Source of the DNA: CBDBCK01 sp965203345
Lineage (GTDB): Bacteria; Chloroflexota; Dehalococcoidia; Lucifugimonadales; Lucifugimonadaceae
Reading direction: 5' to 3'
DNA: 64,000 nucleotides
Assembly: GCA_965203345.1 (NCBI GenBank)
Contig: CBDBCK010000028.1
Location: forward strand, 930,001 to 994,000
The position numbers and the translations under genes are program-made. Each line of letters starts with the position of its first letter. Position 1 is the first letter of the stretch. The notes under the pieces are model-generated. The model did no database searches. It was not told where the DNA came from and was given only the letters and a program-made list of their open reading frames with translations. Below are positions 17,754 through 27,761 of the stretch, piece after piece.

Positions 17754-18737
17754 GTGGATTCTGATGTAGGTCTGGGGAGACATTTGCTTGACGTTGACGC
17801 TTTGAGTGTTCAGGGAATCAACTTTCTGCTTAAATCTGCCGAAGGGATGCTTAGCGTTATGGACAGATCGGTGAAGAAAGTCCCTGCTTTGAGGGGGCGA
17901 TCAGTAGTCATTCTGTTTTACGAAGTAAGCACTCGGACTCGTTTATCTTTTGAGCTGGCTGCCAAAATGCTGAGTGCAGATGTTGTCTATGTATGGTCGC
18001 AGACTTCAAGTGTAAAGAAGGGAGAATCTCTTCGGAGTACCCTTAGAACGTTGGCAAGTACCGAGGTGGATGTTTGCGTGCTTCGTCATCCTCAGGCGGG
18101 AGCTGCTTATTGCGCCGCTAGATTTCTTTCGTCACCACCCTCTATGTCCACTTCTTTAATAAACGCAGGAGACGGACAGCATGCACATCCTACGCAGGCC
18201 TTGCTTGATCTGTTAACGATTCGACGGCATATAGGGGAATTTATGGACCGGAAAGTAGCGATTTTGGGCGACGTCTATCACAGCAGAGTAGCACGTTCCC
18301 TTATAATCGCTTTACTCAAAATGGATGCAAAACCGACGATATTTAGCCATCCTGCACTTATGCCAAGGGAGTGGACAACGGGATCGGGTCCGTCTGGGTT
18401 GTTCACTGGACTTACGGTTGCAAAGAGTACTGTAGAAGCGGTAGAGGATGCCGACGTGGTCGTGGGGTTACGGTTTCACCATGAACGTCTAGAGAGAGGC
18501 CAAAATCAGCTAGATGCAAGGGAGTACGCGGATTTCTGTCGAATTACCGATAATCTTCTGGTGCACGCTAAGCCGGAATGTTTCGTGATGCACCCGGGTC
18601 CAGTGGTTGAAGATATCGATTTATCATCATCTCTCGCGAGGAGTTACCGCTCAACGGTGGAAGAACAGGTCCGGAACGGGTTAGCAATAAGGATGGCGAC
18701 ACTATATGCTTACGGTGCGGGAGATGGAAATGTCTGA
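17754..18737 (+). CDS. pyrB: Aspartate carbamoyltransferase catalytic subunit
   Basis: It condenses carbamoyl phosphate with aspartate in the second step of UMP synthesis. The carbamoyl-phosphate site is STRTRLSFE, preceded by Y-E-V instead of the more usual F-E-P/N. GDGQHAHPTQALLDLL and VMHPGPV are present. The GTG start is preceded by AAGGAA. No regulatory subunit pyrI gene follows; pyrC overlaps the end by 8 bases. Length (327) is normal for the unregulated, PyrR-controlled type. Confidence 0.93.
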   Translation: MDSDVGLGRHLLDVDALSVQGINFLLKSAEGMLSVMDRSVKKVPALRGRSVVILFYEVSTRTRLSFELAAKMLSADVVYVWSQTSSVKKGESLRSTLRTLASTEVDVCVLRHPQAGAAYCAARFLSSPPSMSTSLINAGDGQHAHPTQALLDLLTIRRHIGEFMDRKVAILGDVYHSRVARSLIIALLKMDAKPTIFSHPALMPREWTTGSGPSGLFTGLTVAKSTVEAVEDADVVVGLRFHHERLERGQNQLDAREYADFCRITDNLLVHAKPECFVMHPGPVVEDIDLSSSLARSYRSTVEEQVRNGLAIRMATLYAYGAGDGNV

Positions 18738-20073
18738 CCAACGGCGGACAGCCATAGTGGGGGGAGGGGTTTGCGACCCTTCTTTGGGTATACATGAAGA
18801 GGAGAGAACGGTTCTTATATCGGACGGCAAGCTAGAAGATTTGCCAAAGGCATCAGATCCGATTGGGGAAGACTGGAAAAAATTAGACGCATCAGGACTG
18901 ATTATTGTTCCAGGGTTCATAGATCTGCACGCACACCTTCGTGAACCGGGTGAGGAATGGAAAGAAACTATAGAGACTGGAACCGCCGCCGCTGCTCGTG
19001 GCGGTTTTACCTCTGTCTGCGCTATGCCCAATACTAACCCCACTATTGACTCTGTATCGGCCTTGAAGCTGTTCAAAACTCTTTGCCGAAGCTCTTCAGT
19101 CAACATTTACCCCATAGCTGCAGCAACCGTTGGACGCAACGGGAGCACGATTTCACATATGGCAGCACTTGCAGAGGAGGGCGCAGTCGCCTTTTCCGAC
19201 GATGGCAACCCGATTGTGGACACGGAAACTATGCGAGGAGTTCTTGCATACAGTAGAGTGCTGGATTTACCTATTGTCAACCACGCGGAGAACCCCTCAC
19301 TTGTAGCAGGAGGGGTGTTAAACGAAGGGGTAGCATCAGTGCGTTTGGGTCTGCAAGGTTCTCCCTCCGTAGCAGAAGCCGTCATGGTAGCTCGTGACGT
19401 ATCCTTGGCGACTTACGAAAATGCTCGTCTTCATGTCCCACATATCTCAGCCTCGCTTTCCTTGGATATCTTGCGAACAGCGAAAGATAAAGGATGTACT
19501 GTAACTGGGGAGGTTACCCCTCATCACCTGATGATGACGGAAGATTGGGCATATGGAGAGATGGGGAAAATCCCTCCTTATCTTAGAGAAGAGGCTTACG
19601 ATTCAAATGTCAGAGTAAACCCTCCTGTACGTAGCGAGAAAGACAGAAGGGCACTTCAAATAGCACTCTCGGAAGGACTCATAGATGCTGTAGCTACTGA
19701 TCATGCCCCGCATGGTATCCTCGAAAAAGAGTTGCCTTTTGCAGAAGCCGCTCCTGGTATAAACGGTTTTGAGACGGCTTTTGGGCTTTGTATGTCGCTG
19801 GTCCACTCCGGAGTTTTGACTTTGAGCATCTTGATTGACAGGATGAGCTGTGCACCTGCTAAGATATTTCGCATACCTGGAGGCACTCTCAAAAAAGGCT
19901 CACAGGCGGACTTGATCCTCCTGTCTCCGGACGAGGAATGGGAGGTTCGTCCTGAACAGTTTGCCTCGCGTAGTGTTAATACACCTTTTGCAGGGATGAA
20001 GTTGCGAGGAAAGGTGATTATGACTTTTGTCAAGGGAGTTGTAGTTCACGACGCGCGCGCTGGAGGGAAGTGA
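18730..20073 (+). CDS. pyrC: Dihydroorotase
   Basis: A zinc amidohydrolase closing carbamoyl aspartate to dihydroorotate. DLHAHLREPG supplies the His-x-His metal ligands, MPNTNPTID follows as in class I dihydroorotases, and ATDHAPH carries the catalytic Asp. I prefer the ATG at 18730, which has a GGGAG site and overlaps the end of pyrB; upstream in-frame ATGs at 18706 and 18724 lie inside pyrB. Length (about 447) is that of the long bacterial class I enzyme. Confidence 0.93.
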   Translation: MSDQRRTAIVGGGVCDPSLGIHEEERTVLISDGKLEDLPKASDPIGEDWKKLDASGLIIVPGFIDLHAHLREPGEEWKETIETGTAAAARGGFTSVCAMPNTNPTIDSVSALKLFKTLCRSSSVNIYPIAAATVGRNGSTISHMAALAEEGAVAFSDDGNPIVDTETMRGVLAYSRVLDLPIVNHAENPSLVAGGVLNEGVASVRLGLQGSPSVAEAVMVARDVSLATYENARLHVPHISASLSLDILRTAKDKGCTVTGEVTPHHLMMTEDWAYGEMGKIPPYLREEAYDSNVRVNPPVRSEKDRRALQIALSEGLIDAVATDHAPHGILEKELPFAEAAPGINGFETAFGLCMSLVHSGVLTLSILIDRMSCAPAKIFRIPGGTLKKGSQADLILLSPDEEWEVRPEQFASRSVNTPFAGMKLRGKVIMTFVKGVVVHDARAGGK

Positions 20074-20074
20074 T

Positions 20075-21259
20075 ATGCCGCGTACGGCTGGAGACGAGAT
20101 GATCCTGTTCTTGGAAGATGGTTCGTCTTTCCGTGGTAAGCGCTTAGGAGCTGAGGCAGAAGCAGTAGGAGAGGTGGTCTTCAACACTTCAATGACCGGA
20201 TATCAGGAAATGTTGATGGATCCTTCTTATCGTGGTCAGATGCTGATTTTCACTTATCCTCTTATCGGGAATTATGGTATTCAGTCTAACAACGCTGAGT
20301 CTGCCGAAATACAAATAGCAGGGTTAGTCGCACGTGAAGTATCCAATCAACCCAGTCATAACCTCTCCGAGGAGACTCTGCACGACTACCTTGTGAGATC
20401 AGTTACACCTGGTATATCTGGAGTAGATACTCGTGCAATAGTTCGTCATATTCGTAGCAAAGGGGTGATGATGGGTCTGCTTACGCCCAACTGCGACAGA
20501 ACTGCAGCGCTCAATAAGTTGGAATCAACTCCCCGATACGGGACTGTAGACCTCGCCGCATGTGTAAGCACTCCCAAAAAATACGCTTGGAGTAATGACC
20601 CCTCTGAGGCGCGTTTGCCATTTCGGGAGATGCGTGGGAGGAGGAAGATCCGTCTACGTGCGAACTTGTATCCACGTATAACCGTTGTAGATTATGGAGT
20701 GAAGTTCAACATTATACGCTCACTAAGAGCGCGCGGCTGTGAAGTAGTGGTTCAGCCTATTTCTGCAAGTTTAGCCGATATAGCTTCCACTAACCCCGAT
20801 GGCGTGGTACTGTCTCCAGGCCCTGGCGATCCTTCGGTTCTTGACCGCGCTACGACGACATCCCGGAGACTTGCAGAAGAGGGCATACCCGTATTGGGTA
20901 TATGTCTCGGGCATCAAATTTTGGCGCGTGCTTTTGGTGCTTCAACCTTCAAATTGCCTTTTGGTCATCGAGGTGGCAATCAACCAGTAAAGGATCTACG
21001 GACCGGGCGGGTGTACATAACAGCTCAAAATCATGGCTACGCTGTAGAGACATCCTCTTTGCCCCCGGAATTTGAGACGACGCACTTGAATTTGAATGAC
21101 GGTACTAACGAAGGCCTGATGCATACCAAGTTGCCAGTTATGACTATTCAGTACCATTCGGAAGCTTCACCCGGTCCTCATGATTCGGAATATATATTCG
21201 ACAAGTTTCTTGAACTTGTGGTTGAGGTCTCTTCCGGAGCAAGAGGATGTAAGACTTGA
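20075..21259 (+). CDS. carA: Carbamoyl-phosphate synthase small (glutaminase) subunit
   Basis: It releases ammonia from glutamine for CarB. The N-terminal LEDGSSFRGKRLG and VVFNTSMTGYQE are CarA signatures. In the class I amidotransferase domain, LGICLGHQ holds the nucleophilic Cys, and QYHSEASPGP holds the His/Glu of the triad. The ATG at 20075 has GGAGGG seven bases upstream and sits one base after the pyrC stop. Its own stop overlaps the carB TTG start. Confidence 0.95.
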   Translation: MPRTAGDEMILFLEDGSSFRGKRLGAEAEAVGEVVFNTSMTGYQEMLMDPSYRGQMLIFTYPLIGNYGIQSNNAESAEIQIAGLVAREVSNQPSHNLSEETLHDYLVRSVTPGISGVDTRAIVRHIRSKGVMMGLLTPNCDRTAALNKLESTPRYGTVDLAACVSTPKKYAWSNDPSEARLPFREMRGRRKIRLRANLYPRITVVDYGVKFNIIRSLRARGCEVVVQPISASLADIASTNPDGVVLSPGPGDPSVLDRATTTSRRLAEEGIPVLGICLGHQILARAFGASTFKLPFGHRGGNQPVKDLRTGRVYITAQNHGYAVETSSLPPEFETTHLNLNDGTNEGLMHTKLPVMTIQYHSEASPGPHDSEYIFDKFLELVVEVSSGARGCKT

Positions 21260-24200
21260 TCAGCGGTCGGGACAGTCGTCCGAAAATTCTGGTGATAGGT
21301 TCCGGACCTATAGTTATAGGTCAGGCTGCAGAATTTGATTACGCCGGCACACAGGGATGTAAAGCCTTGAGGGAAGAGGGTGCCGAAGTAATCCTTGTAA
21401 ATTCTAACCCGGCTACCATAATGACTGATAATGACGTGGCGGACTCAGTCTATATTGAACCTCTGACCGTCGAATGTTTGGAGAGAATCATCAAACGTGA
21501 ACATCCAAGTGGATTATTGGGAACATTAGGAGGGCAGACAGGTCTGAATTTAGTTGTGGAACTTGAGAAGAACGGCATACTAGCTAAATGGGACGTCAAA
21601 GCTTTAGGAACTTCGGTTCAGTCTATCGAGATAGCAGAGGATAGAAACAAGTTTCGTTCTTTGCTTACTAGGATAGGCGAGCCATTCCCTCAGAGCCGCG
21701 CAGTGGAAAGCGTTGAGAGCGCATCTGAAGTAGCGCGGGAGATAGGGTATCCCGTTGTTGTTCGACCTGCGTACACTTTGGGTGGCACTGGGGGCGGCAT
21801 AGCCAATAACCTTGATGAACTCACCAGAGTGGCTCAAAGTGGATTATCGGCTTCACGCGTAGGGCAAGTTCTTATTGAGAGGTCTCTTGTTGGTTGGAAA
21901 GAGATCGAGTACGAGGTGATGCGAGACTCTTCAGACAATGTCATCACCGTGTGCAACATGGAGAACATGGATCCTATGGGTGTGCATACAGGCGATTCCA
22001 TTGTAGTTGCCCCAAGTCAGACGTTGAGTGATAAGGACTATCAACGCCTCCGAACGGCTAGCTTGAACATAATTCGGAACCTTGAGATCGAAGGTGGATG
22101 TAACGTTCAGTTTGCGTATCGCCCTAAATCATATTCGGCACCCCTCAACGACGATACGCCTATGTACTACGTCATAGAGGTCAACCCCAGAGTCAGCCGA
22201 TCTTCAGCGCTCGCTTCAAAGGCGACCGGATATCCTATAGCGCGGGTAGCGGCGAAGATAGCTATGGGTCTTTCATTGGATGAAATAACAAACGCGGTTA
22301 CGGGCAAGTCTGCCGCTTTTGAACCCGCTCTTGACTATTGTGTTGTGAAGATACCCAGCTGGCCGTTCGGAAAATTTCCACAAGCGGATACCTCGCTAGG
22401 CACTCAAATGAAAGCGACTGGCGAGGCTATGGCGATAGATAGAACCTTTGAGGCGGCACTTCAAAAATGCGTTCGTTCACTTGACGATAAAGAGAAAAGC
22501 TCACTTCTCTGGGAAAACCCTTCCTGGCGTGATGAATGGCAGCAAACGGGGACACTTGACCTGCAGCCGGAAGGCGACCGCCTTTGGAAAATGACTGCCG
22601 CCATACGCTCCGGAATCTCGCCGGATGACGTGTCCCGAGTCACAGGTGTAGATCCTTGGTTCACAAACGCCATAGCTCGTATATTAAAGATGGAACGTTG
22701 GCTCGCCGATAGGGGCGCTAAAGGTGATATATCAAGAGAACTTTTGCTGGCGGCGAAGCGTATGGGTTTCTCAGACGCCCAGATAGAAACGCTGACCGAC
22801 GAACTGCAAGACAGGATACGTGAACGAAGGAAGCGCTTGAATATACGCCCTGTCTATAAGATGGTGGATACTTGTGCAGGTGAATTTGAGGCAGTAACAC
22901 CTTATTTTTATAGCACATATGAAGAGGATAACGAGGCGTCTCCATTACAAGGTCGCCGTGCTGTAGTTCTTGGAAGCGGACCCATAAGGATAGGGCAAGG
23001 TATAGAGTTCGACTACTGCTCCGTACATGCTTCTCAAGCGCTGCACAAATACGGATTCAAGAGCATCATGATTAACTCCAATCCGGAGACGGTTAGCACC
23101 GATTTTGACGCCTCTGACAGGCTTTACTTTTCGCCATTAGACCAAGAAAGTGTTCTTGATGTAATTGAGAATGAGACGCGTCCAGATGGACCTCCTCCCA
23201 CTCTGGTCCAATTCGGTGGACAGACCGCCATAAACCTTTCTCAAAATTTGGGTAGAGTAAATCTCCCAGTCCTGGGTTCATCGCCAGACGTAATAGACAA
23301 AGCCTCCGATAGAGGGCGTTTCGAAGAGGTGACGAGAACCAATAATATCCGTCAGCCTCCCGGAGGAACCGCGATTACTCTTGAACAGGCGATACAGGTA
23401 GCGAAAACGGTTAGCTATCCGGTATTAGTGCGTCCCTCTTACGTACTGGGGGGGCGGGCTATGGAGATAGTGCAATCACCCGAAGAAATGAGGCGCTTTT
23501 TCTCCTTCGCTTCGGAAGCAGCGCATGGAAAGGCAGTGTTCATAGATAGTTATCTTGAAGGTATAGAGTTGGAGGTGGACGCAGTCAGTGACGGGAAGGA
23601 CGTCTTGATACCTGGCATTATGCGTCACATTGAAGAAGCCGGTGTCCATTCGGGAGATTCAATGGCCGTATACCCTGCTCTAGACCTAAGCGAAGGCGAG
23701 GTGAACTCCGTAGTGGACTATACTCGTAAGGTGGCCTGTGCTCTCGGCGTAGTCGGTCTAATGAACATCCAATTCGTGATAACCGGTCGTCCCAAGAAAT
23801 TTTCGAGCGGAGATAATGGACCATTAGACTCATCTCGTGTTCACATAATTGAGGTAAACCCACGTTCGAGTAGAACCGCCCCATTTATTTCCAAGGCGTC
23901 CGGTGTGCCTTTAATACAGATAGCAGTAGGAGCTATGCTAGGCCGTTCCATTCAAGAACAAGGCTTCAGTCCTGGACTTGCAGCCCGTAGTAAAGCTGTA
24001 GCTGTCAAAGCCCCCGTCTTTTCAATGTCTAAGCTGACTGGAGCGGACACTTTTTTGGGTCCAGAGATGAAGTCTACGGGTGAAGTGATGGGCATAGCTT
24101 TCGACTTTGAAGCTGCCATAAAGAAGGCGTTTCTGGCCGCAGGTATGGCGGTCTCAAGCGACGCACCAATAGGTGTGTCGCTCTCGGACAAGCATAAAAC

Positions 24201-24558
24201 CTCTGCATGGGAGCTGCTTAAGATGCTAAGGCTTGGAGGGCGACCTTTGTACGCCACGTCAGGCACGGCGAAGGTTATGCAGAATATGGGCATAGAGGTT
24301 ACTACGGTAGGGAGAAGATTGGACCAGATCAGCCCCACAATGCAGGAGCTTATTGAGAGCAGAAAGGTTGGTGCAATAGTCAATACAGTTGTCCCGGAAC
24401 GCAAAGTACTTATGGACGATTTTTATATGCGTAGAGCCGCGGTTGAACGACGGATACCTTGTTTTAGCTCAATATATACTGCAATGGCCGCGGTGGAGGC
24501 CGCCGAGAACCGCGACTACGAAGTCCTACCTATGTCCGAATATGTATCTGGTAAGTAA
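21256..24558 (+). CDS. carB: Carbamoyl-phosphate synthase large subunit
   Basis: The 1100-residue protein has the expected duplicated structure. Each half opens with a nucleotide-binding loop (VIGSGPIVIGQAAEFDY and VLGSGPIRIGQGIEFDY) and contains an ATP-grasp domain. The C-terminal ~140 residues form a methylglyoxal synthase-like allosteric domain (ATSGTAKVMQNMGIEV). It makes carbamoyl phosphate from bicarbonate, ammonia and two ATP. The TTG start overlaps the carA stop by four bases. This is the last gene of the pyr run. Confidence 0.95.
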   Translation: MISGRDSRPKILVIGSGPIVIGQAAEFDYAGTQGCKALREEGAEVILVNSNPATIMTDNDVADSVYIEPLTVECLERIIKREHPSGLLGTLGGQTGLNLVVELEKNGILAKWDVKALGTSVQSIEIAEDRNKFRSLLTRIGEPFPQSRAVESVESASEVAREIGYPVVVRPAYTLGGTGGGIANNLDELTRVAQSGLSASRVGQVLIERSLVGWKEIEYEVMRDSSDNVITVCNMENMDPMGVHTGDSIVVAPSQTLSDKDYQRLRTASLNIIRNLEIEGGCNVQFAYRPKSYSAPLNDDTPMYYVIEVNPRVSRSSALASKATGYPIARVAAKIAMGLSLDEITNAVTGKSAAFEPALDYCVVKIPSWPFGKFPQADTSLGTQMKATGEAMAIDRTFEAALQKCVRSLDDKEKSSLLWENPSWRDEWQQTGTLDLQPEGDRLWKMTAAIRSGISPDDVSRVTGVDPWFTNAIARILKMERWLADRGAKGDISRELLLAAKRMGFSDAQIETLTDELQDRIRERRKRLNIRPVYKMVDTCAGEFEAVTPYFYSTYEEDNEASPLQGRRAVVLGSGPIRIGQGIEFDYCSVHASQALHKYGFKSIMINSNPETVSTDFDASDRLYFSPLDQESVLDVIENETRPDGPPPTLVQFGGQTAINLSQNLGRVNLPVLGSSPDVIDKASDRGRFEEVTRTNNIRQPPGGTAITLEQAIQVAKTVSYPVLVRPSYVLGGRAMEIVQSPEEMRRFFSFASEAAHGKAVFIDSYLEGIELEVDAVSDGKDVLIPGIMRHIEEAGVHSGDSMAVYPALDLSEGEVNSVVDYTRKVACALGVVGLMNIQFVITGRPKKFSSGDNGPLDSSRVHIIEVNPRSSRTAPFISKASGVPLIQIAVGAMLGRSIQEQGFSPGLAARSKAVAVKAPVFSMSKLTGADTFLGPEMKSTGEVMGIAFDFEAAIKKAFLAAGMAVSSDAPIGVSLSDKHKTSAWELLKMLRLGGRPLYATSGTAKVMQNMGIEVTTVGRRLDQISPTMQELIESRKVGAIVNTVVPERKVLMDDFYMRRAAVERRIPCFSSIYTAMAAVEAAENRDYEVLPMSEYVSGK

Positions 24559-24892
24559 GACGCAAGCTAGCAGAATCAGTAGCGAAAAGAGTGGACAATG
24601 TCCAAATATGCTAGAGGTAACAAGGGTAATAGGTCAGAAAGCGGAATCGAAATCATCCCAATATATAATGGTGTCTATATAAGTACAGATACTCCATTTA
24701 TGCAACTGATCCGAGTTCTAATTCGTTAGGACTTAACCTCCCTATACGTTAGTATCCTAATACCGCTTTTAGGATACAACAACAATGGCCATAACTTCCA
24801 GCCTTTCTTTGCGGAGAGGTTTCCATACTTACTGATGATTCCATTCCCTTAGTAACCATGGAAAAATTACCGAGAGTAATATAAACCTTTGC
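24559..24892. other. Gap between converging carB and methyltransferase genes
   Basis: No gene is visible in about 330 bases. It contains one perfect 9-base-pair hairpin at 24752-24777, listed separately. The rest shows nothing I can support. Confidence 0.4.
24752..24777. terminator. Hairpin between convergent genes, possible terminator
   Basis: GTATCCTAA (24752-24760) and TTAGGATAC (24769-24777) pair perfectly around an 8-base loop. It is located between two convergent transcription units, which suits a bidirectional terminator. No long T-run follows on either strand, so an intrinsic terminator is not certain. Confidence 0.35.
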
Positions 24893-25732
24893 TCACACCC
24901 TGACGGCGGTAATTGAGAGCCACTTTCGTGGGACAAAGGTCAAATTCATCTCTTCAAATATCTGCACTAGGGCTTTTTGAAGAGCATCTCTTCCCTTTTC
25001 GAGAGGGGTTCCGGGCATGGCACCTTCTATCCAGTCACTGAAGTTAGATATATGATGCCAGCCTTCAAACGGCACGCGGAACGCTCTTATGTCCATTTTT
25101 GCCACTTTAAAGCCTGCTTCATTAAGTATCTCCCCGTACTCTTCCGGCGATAAATGCTGCCTTGAAGAAGTTTTTTCCACTTTTGGGGAGAGTCCATGCT
25201 CCTTCAGCATAATCCGCCTTGAGCGTATCATCCATCGCTTATAGAACCCAATGCTCTCTTCAGGGTGTGACCCCTTGTAAAAGGAGGTGTTCATAGCTAG
25301 TATGCCGCCCGGCCTGAGTCTCTCCCGTATCTGTTTCAATATAGAGTTCTTGTCGGGCACGTAGTGTATTGAGTTACAATAGACCACTGCGTCCACAGGC
25401 TCAGTTACAACTTGCGAGAGCATCTGTACTTCGGAACGGACGAAGTTGAGGGCAGCGTTCTTTCTTTCGCCTATCTCCTGCTTTGCTATTTTCAAAGCTG
25501 AAGACGAGTGGTCTACCGCATATATGACGGTTTCCCTAGCCGACCTGAACTTATCCAATATCTGCTTGGTTACGCTCCCTGTTCCGCACCCTAAGTCCAT
25601 AATTCGGCTGTATTCGCTGATATCAGCGATTTTCAGCAGGCGGTGGTTTATCTCTTCGTAGAATCTCAACTTGGAGAACATGTTAAAAGAGAAATCTTCA
25701 TTATGGTTTTGTTCTATAGACTCAGACATCAT
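24893..25732 (-). CDS. Class I SAM-dependent methyltransferase
   Basis: The SAM-binding motif I is IMDLGCGTGSVTKQIL near residue 42, followed by an acidic residue in IYAVDHSSSAL and a post-I motif VVYCNSIHYVPD. The C-terminal half is substrate-specific and not recognised. I chose the ATG at 25732, which has an AAAGG site; a GTG at 25747 is possible. The gene lies 58 bases downstream of modC on the same strand and may be read through from it, but no functional link with molybdate uptake is evident. Confidence 0.82.
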   Translation of the reverse strand: MMSESIEQNHNEDFSFNMFSKLRFYEEINHRLLKIADISEYSRIMDLGCGTGSVTKQILDKFRSARETVIYAVDHSSSALKIAKQEIGERKNAALNFVRSEVQMLSQVVTEPVDAVVYCNSIHYVPDKNSILKQIRERLRPGGILAMNTSFYKGSHPEESIGFYKRWMIRSRRIMLKEHGLSPKVEKTSSRQHLSPEEYGEILNEAGFKVAKMDIRAFRVPFEGWHHISNFSDWIEGAMPGTPLEKGRDALQKALVQIFEEMNLTFVPRKWLSITAVRV

Positions 25733-25790
25733 TAACCTTTGAATCACTTTTGGGTTCGGCTACCTACCTACTCTAACACTTTAACACTTT

Positions 25791-26888
25791 TTACGTATCG
25801 TCCGTCTTGATCACGTGCAATGCGGCTGAAGACATCTCAATTTTCCATTCGTCACGGTCTTCTACGCCTAACGTCTGGTAGGGGCGGGCGTTGATTTCAG
25901 ACTGCAGAACGTTCCCAGACTTGGTTTTTATATCTAGGATGTAGGAAGACCCATAAGATACGCGTTGAGTTATAACGCCCGTGCATATGTTCCTGCTATT
26001 GTCCTCTATGTTTCTTCTTATTAAATATACGTTTTCAGCTCTTGAGACAACGTATACCTTGCCGCCGGGTTGGTAGTCCTGGATGTAACCTGTCCAAGAG
26101 CCGCAATCGTATACCCCTCCTAGCATGGAAACAGTAACCTTTTCTCTAGATCTTTCCAAAACAGAGGCCTTCAGCAGATTCGCAAACCCTGTAAGAAGCG
26201 CTTCCTTTACCGATTTCGGTCTGTCAAACACGTCTCGCGGCGTTCCTGAATTCAATATTACTCCATTATCCATAATAGCTAATTTATCAGCCAAAAAGTG
26301 CGCCTCCCGTAGATCATGCGTAACCATCAGTACAGTAACTCCGGTCTCGTCTCGGACGCGGAACAGTATGTTTCTCAGTTCTTGCTTCAATTCGTTGTCA
26401 AGAGCGGAGAACGGTTCGTCAAGCAAAAGGATCTTTGCACCTTTGGCGAGGGCTCTTGCGAGGGCTGCACGTTGAGCTTGTCCGCCGCTTAAGGTAGATG
26501 GCATACGTTTTTCGAGGCCATGCAAGCCTAAGTCTCGTATCATCTCTCGTGCTCTGGAGCGACCTTCTTTTCCATCTCTTGTTGCTCCGAAAAGGACGTT
26601 GCCCTCTAATGTCATATGTGGGAAGAGTGCCAGATTTTGTACCACATAACCGACTTTACGCCTCTGAGGAGGCAGGTTCACGAGCGTCTTCGAATCGAAT
26701 ACCACCTCACCCCCGATGACTATATGTCCGGAATCCGGATCAGAGAGCCCGGCCACCATCTGAAGGGTAAGGCTCTTGCCAGCTCCGGATTTACCAAACA
26801 GTATCAATATTTCCGAATCGGCAGCAGAAATGAAAGAGTTGTACATGAAATCCCCTTTCTTTGATGAGACGTCAATCTCCAAGCTCAT
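25791..26888 (-). CDS. modC: Molybdate ABC transporter ATP-binding protein
   Basis: The Walker A motif GKSGAGKS, signature LSGGQAQRAALARALAKG and Walker B LLLDEPFSALD are intact. The C-terminal ~100 residues fold as a TOBE/MOP-like oxyanion-binding domain, expected for ModC. It energises uptake of molybdate or tungstate with ModB and ModA, whose genes lie immediately upstream in the order modA-modB-modC. A good GAGGAA precedes the ATG. Confidence 0.9.
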   Translation of the reverse strand: MSLEIDVSSKKGDFMYNSFISAADSEILILFGKSGAGKSLTLQMVAGLSDPDSGHIVIGGEVVFDSKTLVNLPPQRRKVGYVVQNLALFPHMTLEGNVLFGATRDGKEGRSRAREMIRDLGLHGLEKRMPSTLSGGQAQRAALARALAKGAKILLLDEPFSALDNELKQELRNILFRVRDETGVTVLMVTHDLREAHFLADKLAIMDNGVILNSGTPRDVFDRPKSVKEALLTGFANLLKASVLERSREKVTVSMLGGVYDCGSWTGYIQDYQPGGKVYVVSRAENVYLIRRNIEDNSRNICTGVITQRVSYGSSYILDIKTKSGNVLQSEINARPYQTLGVEDRDEWKIEMSSAALHVIKTDDT

Positions 26889-26912
26889 TGTGCGTTCCTC
26901 TGGATAACCTTT

Positions 26913-27761
26913 TCACCTAATCGTGCGCGCCGTTATCAATCTCAGTATGATCACTATCCCTACAGATACGGCCATAAGTATTACCGACTGTGCTATCGCT
27001 CCGGCCAGCCCTAACGAATGCCCTTCCAAGGACGTGATTATCTCTAACGGCATAGTACGCGTTATATGCTGCAGGTTACCTGCAAATATCAAGGTTGCTC
27101 CGAGTTCCCCTGCAGAGCGCGTCCAGCATAACGCCGCTCCGGCTAAAAGGGAAGGGTAAGCTTGTGGGACGGTTATACGGAAGAAGGTAGCCGTTTTGGA
27201 GGCTCCGAGCGTGTATGCTACGTCTTCGAGTTGCTTATCTACCGATTCAAAACCGCTTTTTACGGCATAAAGATATATAGGAGCCGCCACTAGAGTTTGT
27301 GCCATTATAACGGCAAACGTGCTGAAACCAAACGTTACGCCAAATAGTTCCGCTAGCGGTTGACCAACTAATCCTCTTTGTCCGAAAGCGGTTAGGAGTG
27401 CCACGCCCGCCGTTGTAGGGGGCATCACTATAGGTAAGATAAGTATGACCTCTATTGCGATATTGCCTCGGAAACGGCTACGGGCTAAAAAATAAGCGGC
27501 CGGAGTTCCCCCTATAATCGCTGTCAGCAGGGTTACGCTGGAGGTTATCAACGAAAGACGAAGAGCGGACAGTGTGGAGGGATGCCGTGCTAGTTCTAGG
27601 AATAAACCTTCTCGAAACGCTCGCTCGGATATGCTCACCAATGGAAGAGCAATGAACAGTACGAAGGCAGCCCCGGCGATTATGGTTACTCCCAGCGTTC
27701 CTCTATCCGTCAAGCGTGAAATCAACTCATTGACCTTTCGCGGACGCTGACTCAAATCCAT
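26913..27761 (-). CDS. modB: Molybdate ABC transporter permease
   Basis: A membrane protein with about six hydrophobic segments. The EAA loop appears as ASKTATFFRITVPQAYPSLLAGAALCWTRS with the conserved G-A-x-x-W-x-R-x-x-G-E-x-G-A pattern continuing as AGELGATLIFAGN. I place the start at the ATG 27761 (MDLSQRPRK); the frame extends to 27806, deeper inside modA. With this start the gene overlaps the end of modA by 35 bases, suggesting coupled translation. Confidence 0.9.
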   Translation of the reverse strand: MDLSQRPRKVNELISRLTDRGTLGVTIIAGAAFVLFIALPLVSISERAFREGLFLELARHPSTLSALRLSLITSSVTLLTAIIGGTPAAYFLARSRFRGNIAIEVILILPIVMPPTTAGVALLTAFGQRGLVGQPLAELFGVTFGFSTFAVIMAQTLVAAPIYLYAVKSGFESVDKQLEDVAYTLGASKTATFFRITVPQAYPSLLAGAALCWTRSAGELGATLIFAGNLQHITRTMPLEIITSLEGHSLGLAGAIAQSVILMAVSVGIVIILRLITARTIR